Assembly: GCF_002860205.1 (NCBI RefSeq)
Contig: NZ_PGVB01000003.1
Span: forward strand, 53,458 to 117,457
Length of the DNA stretch: 64,000 nucleotides
Direction of reading: 5' to 3'
Source of the DNA: Bacillus sp. T33-2
GTDB lineage: Bacteria > Bacillota > Bacilli > Bacillales > Cytobacillaceae
Below the pieces are notes generated by a model. It was not told the DNA's origin and did not search any database. It worked only from the letters and a program-made list of their open reading frames with translations. How positions within the stretch are numbered: position 1 is the stretch's first letter; every line of letters starts with the position of its first letter. The translations under genes and the position numbers were made by a program. Below are positions 34,836-43,010 of the stretch, one piece after another.

Positions 34836-36548
34836 ATGAAAAAACCAGTGATTCAATTCTCTGACTTTGGTTTTAAATACCGCAGCCAGACCGCACCAAC
34901 ACTGCAAAATATTAACTTGGCGATTTATGAAGGGGAAAAAGTGCTGATCGCAGGGCCTTCAGGCTCGGGTAAAAGCACGCTTGCCCACTGCATTAACGGG
35001 CTTGTGCCCTTTTCATACAAAGGCGAAGTAACTGGCAGCATCAAAATTATGGACAGGGAAACGAAAGATGAAAATATTTTCGCCCTTTCCAAATTTGTTG
35101 GGACAGTACTGCAGGATCCTGATGGGCAATTTATCGGGCTGACTGTAGGGGAGGATATAGCTTTCGCATTGGAAAATGACTGTGTGCAACAGGACCGGAT
35201 GAGAGAAAGGGTAACGGAAGTGGCGGAAATGGTGGACGTGGACAGCTACCTGGCTTCTTCCATCCACCATTTGTCAGGCGGGCAAAAACAGAAGGTCGCC
35301 CTTGCCGGAGTGATGGTCGACGATGTGAAAATCCTCCTGTTTGATGAGCCGCTTGCCAATCTTGACCCGGCGACGGGAACGCAGGCCATTTCCTTGATTG
35401 ACCGCATCCACAAGGAGACTGGCACGACTGTAGTGATCATCGAGCACAGGCTTGAAGATGTACTGCACTGCGATGTAGACCGGATCATCATTGTCAATGA
35501 AGGCCGCATCGTTTGTGACATGCCGCCGGACGAGCTGCTGGCTTCAAATATGCTGGAAGCGGCCAATATCCGTGAACCATTATACATAAGGGCCCTGAAA
35601 TATGCCGGCTGCAAGGTAACATCTGATATATACCCGAACCATATTGATAAATTGAAAATCGGGCAATGCCGGGATAAACTGCTAGCCTGGTACAGCACGG
35701 CCGATGAGCCTGAACCAGCTCCGAAAAGCACGCCTGCTTTGGAGCTGAATGGCATATCTTTCAGCTATCAAGCTGGCAAATCAACATTGGATCATATATC
35801 TTTTACGATTAACAAAGGCGAGATGGTCAGTATCGTCGGTAAAAATGGCGCGGGGAAATCGACGCTGTCAAGATTGATTTGCGGGTTTGAAAGACCTGAT
35901 TCCGGGAGAATCATTGTACACGGAAGGGACATAACTGCTGATACGATTAAGGAGCGTTCCTTAAGCATCGGCCTTGTCATGCAAAACCCGAACCAGATGA
36001 TTTCAAAGCATATGATTTATGATGAGGTGGCTCTCGGGCTTGCGGTTGGCGGTGTTCCGGAAAAAGAAATGAAAGAACGTGTCGAAAGGACCTTAAAGAT
36101 ATGCGGGCTTTATCCTTTCCGGAACTGGCCAGTTTCAGCACTGAGCTTCGGACAAAAAAAGCGCGTGACGATTGCATCCATTCTAGTCCTGGAACCAGCG
36201 GTAATCATTCTCGATGAACCGACGGCCGGACAGGACTTCCGCCATTATACGGAGATGATGGAGTTCTTGGCAGAGCTGAACAAGCGCGGTGTGACGATTT
36301 TGCTGATCACCCACGATATGCATCTCATGCTTGAATACACACCGCGGGCGATTGTGATTGCGGATGGGAAAAAGGTCGCCGACGACACATCAGTAAACGT
36401 CTTGAGTGATCCAGCTGTGGTAGAGCAGGCGAATTTAAAGCAGACCTCATTATTTGATCTGGCACTGCGGTCCGGCATCAGCTCGCCCCGGGAGTTTGTA
36501 CGGCGGTTTATCGCCTTTGACAAGGGGGCGGGACGTGCATGGCAGTAG
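34836..36548 (+). CDS. ECF transporter duplicated ATPase subunit (MtsB-like)
   Basis: A 570-residue protein with two ABC ATPase domains. The first has Walker A GPSGSGKST and signature LSGGQ; the second has Walker A GKNGAGKST, signature LSFGQ, and Walker B VIILDEPTAGQD. It supplies ATP for the S and T subunits. I use ATG 34836 (GGAGA nine bases upstream); the earlier in-frame start at 34782 overlaps the preceding stop and adds 18 unusual residues. The last codons overlap the T-subunit gene by 10 bases. Confidence 0.9.
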   Translation: MKKPVIQFSDFGFKYRSQTAPTLQNINLAIYEGEKVLIAGPSGSGKSTLAHCINGLVPFSYKGEVTGSIKIMDRETKDENIFALSKFVGTVLQDPDGQFIGLTVGEDIAFALENDCVQQDRMRERVTEVAEMVDVDSYLASSIHHLSGGQKQKVALAGVMVDDVKILLFDEPLANLDPATGTQAISLIDRIHKETGTTVVIIEHRLEDVLHCDVDRIIIVNEGRIVCDMPPDELLASNMLEAANIREPLYIRALKYAGCKVTSDIYPNHIDKLKIGQCRDKLLAWYSTADEPEPAPKSTPALELNGISFSYQAGKSTLDHISFTINKGEMVSIVGKNGAGKSTLSRLICGFERPDSGRIIVHGRDITADTIKERSLSIGLVMQNPNQMISKHMIYDEVALGLAVGGVPEKEMKERVERTLKICGLYPFRNWPVSALSFGQKKRVTIASILVLEPAVIILDEPTAGQDFRHYTEMMEFLAELNKRGVTILLITHDMHLMLEYTPRAIVIADGKKVADDTSVNVLSDPAVVEQANLKQTSLFDLALRSGISSPREFVRRFIAFDKGAGRAWQ

Positions 36549-37369
36549 AAATGTTGTCTTATATCGAACGCAATTCACCGATCCATCAGTTGACAGGCGC
36601 CACGAAATTAATCTGTTTTATCATGTGGTCCACTGCTGCGATGCTGACCTATGATACGCGGGTTTTGTTATTATTGTTTTTGGCAAGTGCAGCAATTTTT
36701 TATGTCTCAAAAATAAAGCTTAGCGATGTTTCTTTTGTGCTGGCATTCATATTGTTTTTTCTGCTGCTCAATAATATTGCGATTTATCTATTTTCGCCGC
36801 AGGAAGGGGTACAGATATACGGAACGAGGCATGTGCTGTTCGGGATGCCCGGGAATTATGATGTGACACTTGAGCAATTATTCTATGAATTTAACATTAC
36901 ACTAAAGTATTTCACTGTCATCCCGGCTGCACTGTTGTTCATTGTCACGACCAATCCAAGTGAATTTGCCGCGTCTCTCAACAGGATCGGCATAAGCTAC
37001 CGGGTGGCCTATTCTGTCGCAATTGCGTTAAGGTATATCCCGGACATCCAGCGGGATTACAGGAACATCGCGCTCTCGCAGCAGGCCCGGGGCATCGACA
37101 TGTCCCGGAAGGAAAAGCTGCCGAGGCGCGTGCGCAATGCGGCATCTATTATCATGCCGCTGATTTTTTCGAGCCTGGACCGGATTGAGGTGATCAGCAA
37201 TGTCATGGATCTGAGGGGATTTGGCAAAAACAACAGGCGCACATGGTACAGTGCCCGTCCTTTTAGGGGAACGGATTACATAGCAATGGGCATCGTTTGT
37301 TCGTTGCTGCTAATCTCATTAATTGTCACGTTTCATGACGGTAGCCGGTTTTATAATCCTTTTCAATAG
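36539..37369 (+). CDS. ECF transporter T subunit (MtsC-like, EcfT/CbiQ family)
   Basis: A 276-residue membrane protein of the EcfT family linking the ATPases to the S subunit. Four to five hydrophobic segments, then the cytoplasmic coupling helices with the typical Ala-Arg-Gly motifs QARGIDM and MDLRGFGK. It overlaps the ATPase gene by 10 bases (translational coupling). Last gene of the T-box operon; the AT-rich gap after it leads into the S-box leaders. Confidence 0.88.
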   Translation: MAVEMLSYIERNSPIHQLTGATKLICFIMWSTAAMLTYDTRVLLLLFLASAAIFYVSKIKLSDVSFVLAFILFFLLLNNIAIYLFSPQEGVQIYGTRHVLFGMPGNYDVTLEQLFYEFNITLKYFTVIPAALLFIVTTNPSEFAASLNRIGISYRVAYSVAIALRYIPDIQRDYRNIALSQQARGIDMSRKEKLPRRVRNAASIIMPLIFSSLDRIEVISNVMDLRGFGKNNRRTWYSARPFRGTDYIAMGIVCSLLLISLIVTFHDGSRFYNPFQ

Positions 37370-37473
37370 AATATTTTTCAGAAAAATAGAACTATAATAA
37401 AATAGTTGACTTATAATATTGCTTCCCATAAAATGAGGGACATACTTAAAAACCTAATAGCACTTTTCAATTT

Positions 37474-37577
37474 CTTATCCAGAGAGGTTGAGGGACTGGC
37501 CCTATGACACCTCGGCAGCGGACTCTATCAAGAGGACTGTGCCAAATCCAGCAAGCGGACGGCTTGGGAGATAAGAA
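37474..37577 (+). ncRNA. SAM-I (S-box) riboswitch, first of two
   Basis: The S-box core is complete: CTTATCCAGAGAGG, GAGGGACTGGCCC, ATGACACCTCGGCAGCGG, CTGTGCCAAATCCAGCAAGC and GGGAGATAAG closing P1. A terminator follows at 37601-37632. High SAM should terminate transcription before the met transporter genes. Confidence 0.95.
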
Positions 37578-37600
37578 GGGGACGATTCATATAATTACAG

Positions 37601-37632
37601 CCTCTTCTTGTTCCCGGGAAGAGGCTTTTTGT
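37601..37632 (+). terminator. Terminator of the first S-box
   Basis: GCCTCTTC...GAAGAGGC with loop TTGTTCCCGG, followed by TTTTTG. Confidence 0.9.
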
Positions 37633-37665
37633 ATTCAGTGACAATTTTATACCAAAATTAACGTT

Positions 37666-37769
37666 CTTATCAAGAGAGGCAGAGGGACTGGCCCTATGAA
37701 GCCTCGGCAGCGGACTCTATCAATGAGACTGTGCCAAATCCAGCAAGCGGAGATGCTTGGGAGATAAGA
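37666..37769 (+). ncRNA. SAM-I (S-box) riboswitch, second copy
   Basis: Nearly the same sequence as the first (CTTATCAAGAGAGG, GAGGGACTGGCCC, AAGCCTCGGCAGCGG, CTGTGCCAAATCCAGC, GGGAGATAAG) with small changes mostly in loops and paired positions. It has its own terminator at 37796-37833 and lies 89 bases before metN. The pair therefore acts as two gates in series. Confidence 0.95.
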
Positions 37770-37795
37770 AGAGACACTTGCCCATATAATGGCAT

Positions 37796-37835
37796 GCCCT
37801 CTTCCTGTTTCCGGGAAGAGGGCTTTTTGTTTTTC
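37796..37835 (+). terminator. Terminator of the second S-box
   Basis: GCCCTCTTCC and GGAAGAGGGC around a short loop, followed by TTTTTGTTTTT. Confidence 0.92.
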
Positions 37836-37857
37836 GACAACATAAGGAGGTACATAC

Positions 37858-38889
37858 ATGATTGAATTTCAAAACCTGAAGAAGGTTTATGACAGTGGCG
37901 GGCAGCAGGTGGCGGCACTGAACGGGATAGATTTGAAAATAAACAAAGGGGAAATTTTTGGGGTGATTGGTTTTAGCGGCGCCGGAAAAAGCTCGCTGAT
38001 CCGCTGCGTCAACTTGCTTGAGCGCCCAACATCAGGGAAGGTGATTGTCAACGGCCATGACCTCACTGCCATGTCGACAACCGAAATCAGAGAGGTCAGA
38101 AGAAATATTGGCATGGTGTTCCAGCATTTTAATCTATTAAACTCGAAAACGGTATTTGCCAACGTGGCCATGCCATTAACCCTGGCAAAAGTCCCGAAAG
38201 ACCAAATCAAAAAACGTGTCCATGAACTGCTGGAGTTCGTCGGTCTTGCCGATAAGGCCGACAGCTATCCTGACCAGCTTTCCGGCGGACAGAAGCAACG
38301 GATCGGCATTGCCAGGGCACTTGCGACACAGCCTTCGATCCTGCTTTGCGACGAAGCGACTTCGGCCCTGGACCCGCAGACGACAAGCTCGATCCTGCAG
38401 CTGCTCAAAAAAATCAACCAGGAGTACAACATCACAATATTGATCATCACCCACGAAATGGCGGTGATCAGGGAGATTTGTGACCGGGTCGCGGTCATTG
38501 AAGCAGGAAAGATCATTGAAGAAGGTACTGTGTTTGATGTCTTTTCGGCACCGAAAACAGAAACAGCAAGGAACTTTGTCAGCTCTGTAATGAATGACCG
38601 GATCCCTGATTCAGTAAAAGAGCTCATCCAGAAGCAAGCCGGGCTGCAAAAGGTTTACCGAATCAACTTTGTCGGGGAGTCCGCCGGGCAGCCGCTTTTA
38701 TCACAGCTCGCCAAGAAATTCGATATCGATGTCAACGTCCTGTTCGGGAATATCACCGAGCTGCAGGGAACCCCATTCGGGAATCTGGTAGTGGAGTTCC
38801 AGGGGGATGAAAAAGAAATCCAGCGGGCTCTCGATTTTATCAACCAGAGGCAAGTAAGCATAAAGGAAGTGATGGCACATGCTAGTTAA
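37858..38889 (+). CDS. metN: Methionine ABC transporter ATPase MetN
   Basis: A 343-residue ATPase for uptake of D/L-methionine and analogues. Walker A GFSGAGKSS (near residue 38), signature LSGGQKQR, Walker B LLCDEATSALDP, and the C-terminal NIL domain (about 265-340) that binds methionine for transinhibition. AAGGAGG lies eight bases before ATG. Controlled by the two upstream S-boxes. It overlaps metP by 11 bases. Confidence 0.95.
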   Translation: MIEFQNLKKVYDSGGQQVAALNGIDLKINKGEIFGVIGFSGAGKSSLIRCVNLLERPTSGKVIVNGHDLTAMSTTEIREVRRNIGMVFQHFNLLNSKTVFANVAMPLTLAKVPKDQIKKRVHELLEFVGLADKADSYPDQLSGGQKQRIGIARALATQPSILLCDEATSALDPQTTSSILQLLKKINQEYNITILIITHEMAVIREICDRVAVIEAGKIIEEGTVFDVFSAPKTETARNFVSSVMNDRIPDSVKELIQKQAGLQKVYRINFVGESAGQPLLSQLAKKFDIDVNVLFGNITELQGTPFGNLVVEFQGDEKEIQRALDFINQRQVSIKEVMAHAS

Positions 38890-39529
38890 TTCACAGCAAA
38901 TTGTTGAGGCACTGATAGAAACGATACAGATGGTCGCCTTCTCCCTGCTTTTCTCGGCACTGCTCGGGCTGCCGCTCGGGATTCTCCTCGTCGTGACAAG
39001 GAAAGGTCATCTGCTGGAGAACGTGCCCTTTTTTAACATCTTGAATGGAATCATTAATATTTTCCGGTCGGTGCCATTCATCATTTTAATGGTGGCGATC
39101 ATCCCGGTCACAAGGCTGATTGTCGGTACATCGATCGGCACCGCGGCGGCAGTCGTCCCGCTCGTCTTCTATGCAGGTCCGTATATTGCACGGCTCGTAG
39201 AGAACTCCCTGCTTGAAGTGGATCCCGGGGTCATTGAAGCCGCTGAAGCCATGGGGGCAACCCCTTCGCAAATCATATTCAAATTCCTTATACCGGAGGC
39301 ACTTAGCTCGCTCGTACTTGCCTTCACAATTGCCACTATCGGTCTTGTCGGGGCATCCGCCATGGCCGGTGCTGTTGGTGGTGGCGGCCTCGGTGACGTG
39401 GCGATCACCTACGGCTACCAGCGGTTTGACACGGCCACCATGCTGATTACAGTGGGAATCCTCATTGTAATCGTTCAAGGTCTGCAATCATTTGGAAATA
39501 TTTTAGCTAAGAAAATCAGAAGAAGATAA
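38879..39529 (+). CDS. metP: Methionine ABC transporter permease MetP (MetI)
   Basis: A 216-residue membrane permease with five predicted helices and the typical EAA loop (EAAEAMGATPSQIIFKFLIP) that contacts MetN. The 11-base overlap with metN and shared operon indicate tight co-expression. Equivalent to B. subtilis MetP and E. coli MetI. Confidence 0.94.
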   Translation: MLVNSQQIVEALIETIQMVAFSLLFSALLGLPLGILLVVTRKGHLLENVPFFNILNGIINIFRSVPFIILMVAIIPVTRLIVGTSIGTAAAVVPLVFYAGPYIARLVENSLLEVDPGVIEAAEAMGATPSQIIFKFLIPEALSSLVLAFTIATIGLVGASAMAGAVGGGGLGDVAITYGYQRFDTATMLITVGILIVIVQGLQSFGNILAKKIRRR

Positions 39530-39545
39530 CCTAGGAGGAAACATC

Positions 39546-40373
39546 ATGAAAAAACTTTTACTATCCATCATTATTTTGGCGCTGGCGGTTTTTGGCGCAG
39601 GCTGCTCAGGAACAACAGACGGCAAGGAAAATGTCAAGGTGAAGCTTGGAATCAGCGGCACTGATACCCGTATATGGGATTTCGTTGCAAAAAAGGCTGA
39701 AAAAGAAGGCATTGAAATTGAAATCGTGAAATTCTCTGACTATGTTGCACCGAACACTGCACTGGCTGAAGGTGAACTTGATGTTAACGCATTCCAGACG
39801 GTCGCATACTTTGATGTGTTCATTAAGGAACACAAGCTTGACCTTGTGCCAATCGCAACTACAGTGCTTGCCCCTATGGGGATTTACTCTGATAAGTACA
39901 AGGATGTGAAGGATATTCCACAGGGCGCAAAAATTGCCCTTCCTAACGATACTTCAAATCAGGGCAGGGCGTTGCTGCTTCTTCAAGAGGCTGGCCTGGT
40001 CAAATTGGCTGATGATTTCGATCCCAATGGTTCTTACGACCAAATTGTTGAAAACCCGAAAAAACTTGAAATTGTGCCAGTTGTGCCAGCCCAGACACCA
40101 AGGGTAATGGCGGATGTTGCCGCTTCTGTCATCAACAATGGCATCGCTGTCGATGCAGGTCTCACTCCGCTTAAAGACGCCATTTACCATGAGAGTGAAA
40201 CAGCGACTCCATACATCAATATCATTGCGACAAGAGAAGAAGACAAGGACAACAAAACGCTGAAGAGGATTGCCGAGCTTTACCAGGAGGATGACACAGC
40301 TGAGTTCATCGAGAAAGAATACAAAGGCAATATGATCCCGACATTCGTTCCTTTGAGCAAGATTGGCTGGTAA
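39546..40373 (+). CDS. metQ: Methionine-binding lipoprotein MetQ
   Basis: A 275-residue lipoprotein of the NlpA family. The signal peptide ends in the lipobox FGAGC (Cys near residue 19), followed by an SBP fold with VKLGISGTDTRIWDFVA and the conserved NDTSNQGRALLLL and NNGIAVDAGL. It binds methionine outside the cell and delivers it to MetP. AGGAGG precedes the ATG. Third gene of the S-box operon. Confidence 0.93.
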   Translation: MKKLLLSIIILALAVFGAGCSGTTDGKENVKVKLGISGTDTRIWDFVAKKAEKEGIEIEIVKFSDYVAPNTALAEGELDVNAFQTVAYFDVFIKEHKLDLVPIATTVLAPMGIYSDKYKDVKDIPQGAKIALPNDTSNQGRALLLLQEAGLVKLADDFDPNGSYDQIVENPKKLEIVPVVPAQTPRVMADVAASVINNGIAVDAGLTPLKDAIYHESETATPYINIIATREEDKDNKTLKRIAELYQEDDTAEFIEKEYKGNMIPTFVPLSKIGW

Positions 40374-40494
40374 TTGAAAGGCCCGGGTGCTGTTGAAAAC
40401 TACACCCGAAACCGCAGTTGCAGCGATCAGAAAGACACGGGCGGGGGAAGCGAAACACCCCTGTCAGGAGATAAACCAACCGGGAGATGATCTT

Positions 40495-41706
40495 ATGTCC
40501 AACGCCGAAACAGCCGGGCAGCGCGCCCGAATCATCGAGAGCATTGAGGGCTCGAAAGACCTTTATATCCAGACAAGCCAAACCATCCACGCAAACCCTG
40601 AAATAGGGAACCAGGAGTATTTTGCTTCCCGCACCCTGACAGAAATCCTTGAGAACGCCGGGTTTGCTGTCACGAGAGATGTAGCCGGCCATGAAACAGG
40701 GTTTGTCGCCAGGAAAACTGCCTCAAAACCGGGGCCGAAAATCGGTTTTCTGGCAGAGTATGATGCCCTGCCAGGCCTTGGCCACGCCTGCGGCCACAAT
40801 ATTATCGGCACAACAAGTGTTGCAGCCGGAATCGCCTTGGCGGAACTCATCGAAGAAACTGGCGGCGATGTAGTTGTTTTCGGGACACCGGCTGAGGAAG
40901 GCGGCCCGAACGGCAGTGCGAAAGGAAGCTTTGTAAAACATCACCTGTTCGACGATATCGATGCCGCGTTCATGATACATCCTAGTGGCAAAACAGGTTT
41001 GACCGGCCCGACGCTTGCGGTTGATCCTTTGGACTTCCATTTCTACGGAAGGGCTGCCCATGCATCAGGTTCACCGGAAAAAGGCATCAACGCCCTTGAC
41101 GCTGTCATTCAATTGTTCAACGGAATCAACGCATTAAGGCAGCAGCTGCCAACCGATGTCCGTATCCATGGAATCATCACCCATGGCGGCGACGCACCGA
41201 ACATCATTCCGGATTACGCATCAGCCAGGTTCTACATTAGGGCAAGCACTTGGGCGTTCTGTGAAGAAGTGTCTGCAAAGGTCCGCAACATCGCGGAAGG
41301 CGCTGCCCTTGCGACAGGTGCGACAGTAAAGGTTGAAAGGTTCCAGAATGAAGTCCATGATTTCATCCTGAATTCTGCGCTTGATAAAATTTTGGGTGAA
41401 GAACTTGAACTGCTTGGTGAAAAGGTCTACCGGGAAAAAGGGAAAGGTATCGGCTCAACAGATGCAGGCAACGTCAGCCATGTAACGCCAACTGCCCATC
41501 CCTATATAAAAATCGGGCCGGATGACCTTATTGCCCATACGAATGAATTTAGAGAATCCGCCGGTTCCCCGCAAGGTGACCAGGCATTGTTAACCGGAGC
41601 GAAAGCCCTCGCCCTGTCGGCACATCGCCTGTTGACAGACGAAGAGCTGCTTCGGAAAGTGAAGCTCGATTTTGAGAAAGCCAAGAATCCGGAAGTTGTT
41701 GCTTAA
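40495..41706 (+). CDS. M20 family amidohydrolase (AbgB/YxeP-like)
   Basis: A 403-residue zinc peptidase or amidohydrolase. The metal-site segment is GHACGHNIIGTTSVAA, followed by TPAEEGGPNGSAKG, and the lid/dimerisation domain appears as FHFYGRAAHASGSPEKG. The C-terminal GSTDAGNVSH fits the last ligand site. It follows metQ closely, so N-acyl-methionine or a related acylated amino acid is a plausible but unproven substrate. I use ATG 40495 (GGGAG eight bases before); the longer frame from 40387 runs through the intergenic gap. Confidence 0.85.
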   Translation: MSNAETAGQRARIIESIEGSKDLYIQTSQTIHANPEIGNQEYFASRTLTEILENAGFAVTRDVAGHETGFVARKTASKPGPKIGFLAEYDALPGLGHACGHNIIGTTSVAAGIALAELIEETGGDVVVFGTPAEEGGPNGSAKGSFVKHHLFDDIDAAFMIHPSGKTGLTGPTLAVDPLDFHFYGRAAHASGSPEKGINALDAVIQLFNGINALRQQLPTDVRIHGIITHGGDAPNIIPDYASARFYIRASTWAFCEEVSAKVRNIAEGAALATGATVKVERFQNEVHDFILNSALDKILGEELELLGEKVYREKGKGIGSTDAGNVSHVTPTAHPYIKIGPDDLIAHTNEFRESAGSPQGDQALLTGAKALALSAHRLLTDEELLRKVKLDFEKAKNPEVVA

Positions 41707-41710
41707 AAGC

Positions 41711-41757
41711 AAAAAGCGGTACCAAAACAGTCTGTCTGTTTTGGTGCCGCTTTTTTA
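41711..41757 (+). terminator. Terminator of the S-box operon
   Basis: AAAAAGCGGTACCAAAACAG and CTGTTTTGGTGCCGCTTTTTT form a long stem with loop TCTGT; one G-T pair. Confidence 0.9.
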
Positions 41758-41980
41758 TTAGAGAACGATTCTATTGCCCGTCGAAGTATCCTTGCAGAAG
41801 GTTCTCCAGGATAAAAAGGATGACGGGTACTCCATCACCGTGTACGAAAAATGTAAATAAAGGATTCGTACAATAACTTAAACTGACAAGTGTATTGATG
41901 TATACTTTGGTTAAACAATTAAGTATAAACAGCTATGGCCGTGACAAAGAACGAATATAAAAATGGGTTTCGAGGTGGAA

Positions 41981-42952
41981 ATGGTGGGGCGTTTATTTTC
42001 AATAGGTGAAGTATTAATTGATTTCGTTCCTCTGCAAAAAGGCAGAGCTTTAAAGGATGTCATTTCATTTGAGCGTGCACCCGGCGCACCTGCAAATGTG
42101 GCAGCTGCCGTTGCAAAATACGGCGGGACTTCGTCGATGATCACAAAGCTTGGGGCCGATGCGTTTGGGGACTTCCTCCTCGAGCAGCTGCAAGACGCGG
42201 GCGTCCAGACAGATAAAATTACAAGGACAACAGAGGCTAATACAGGCCTCGCTTTTGTATCATTGCGTGAAGACGGAGAACGGGATTTTTCATTTTACCG
42301 GAAACCGTCGGCGGATTTGCTGCTGACAGAGGAAGAAATCGAAGCGGAATGGTTCGCAAGCAATGATATCCTTCATTTTTGCTCTGTTGATTTAGTAGAC
42401 AGCCCGATGAAACAGGCACATGTCAAGGCGATCGAGTCAGTGAAGGCGGCAGGGGGCATCATCAGCTTTGACCCAAATGTACGACTCCCGCTGTGGGACG
42501 ATCCGCAGGAGTGCAGGAACACAATACTGTCATTTATCCCGCTCGCCCATATCGTGAAAATTTCTGATGAAGAACTCGAATTTATCACAGGCATGTCCGA
42601 TATAGACGAAGCGATTGCCTCCATTTTCACCGGCGATGTAAAGGCGGTCGTTTTTACAAAAGGCGCAAACGGTGCTGCCTTATATGTAAATGGAAAGAAA
42701 TATGAATCAAAGGGCTTCCGGGTTGAGGTGCAGGATACGACAGGCGCCGGGGATGCCTTTATCGGCGGCCTGCTGTCTCAGTTGCTGGACATGAACACGG
42801 CACAGCAGACGCTGGAGGCAACCCTCGAAAGCTGCCATGAGCTTATTCTGTCCATTGCCAATGCCAGTGGCGCGCTGACGACAACGGGTAAAGGGGCAAT
42901 TTCCGCCCTTCCGGAAAAGCAAGAGGTTGAACAGCTCATCAAAGCACGGTAG
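41981..42952 (+). CDS. scrK: PfkB family carbohydrate kinase, probable fructokinase
   Basis: A 323-residue ribokinase-fold sugar kinase. It begins with LFSIGEVLIDF, has the N-terminal GG-type motif region ERAPGAPANVAAAVAKYGG and the C-terminal active site DTTGAGDAFIGGLLSQL with catalytic Asp. Fructokinase is the best match in this family group, making fructose 6-phosphate. ATG 41981 is preferred because GAGGTGG lies just upstream; an in-frame ATG six codons earlier is possible. Together with the glucosidase downstream it suggests sucrose or isomalto-oligosaccharide use. Confidence 0.85.
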   Translation: MVGRLFSIGEVLIDFVPLQKGRALKDVISFERAPGAPANVAAAVAKYGGTSSMITKLGADAFGDFLLEQLQDAGVQTDKITRTTEANTGLAFVSLREDGERDFSFYRKPSADLLLTEEEIEAEWFASNDILHFCSVDLVDSPMKQAHVKAIESVKAAGGIISFDPNVRLPLWDDPQECRNTILSFIPLAHIVKISDEELEFITGMSDIDEAIASIFTGDVKAVVFTKGANGAALYVNGKKYESKGFRVEVQDTTGAGDAFIGGLLSQLLDMNTAQQTLEATLESCHELILSIANASGALTTTGKGAISALPEKQEVEQLIKAR

Positions 42953-43010
42953 AATACCATTAGACCCCTCCAACTTGGGGGCCGGTACATAGTAAAAGGA
43001 GCGACAGGTG

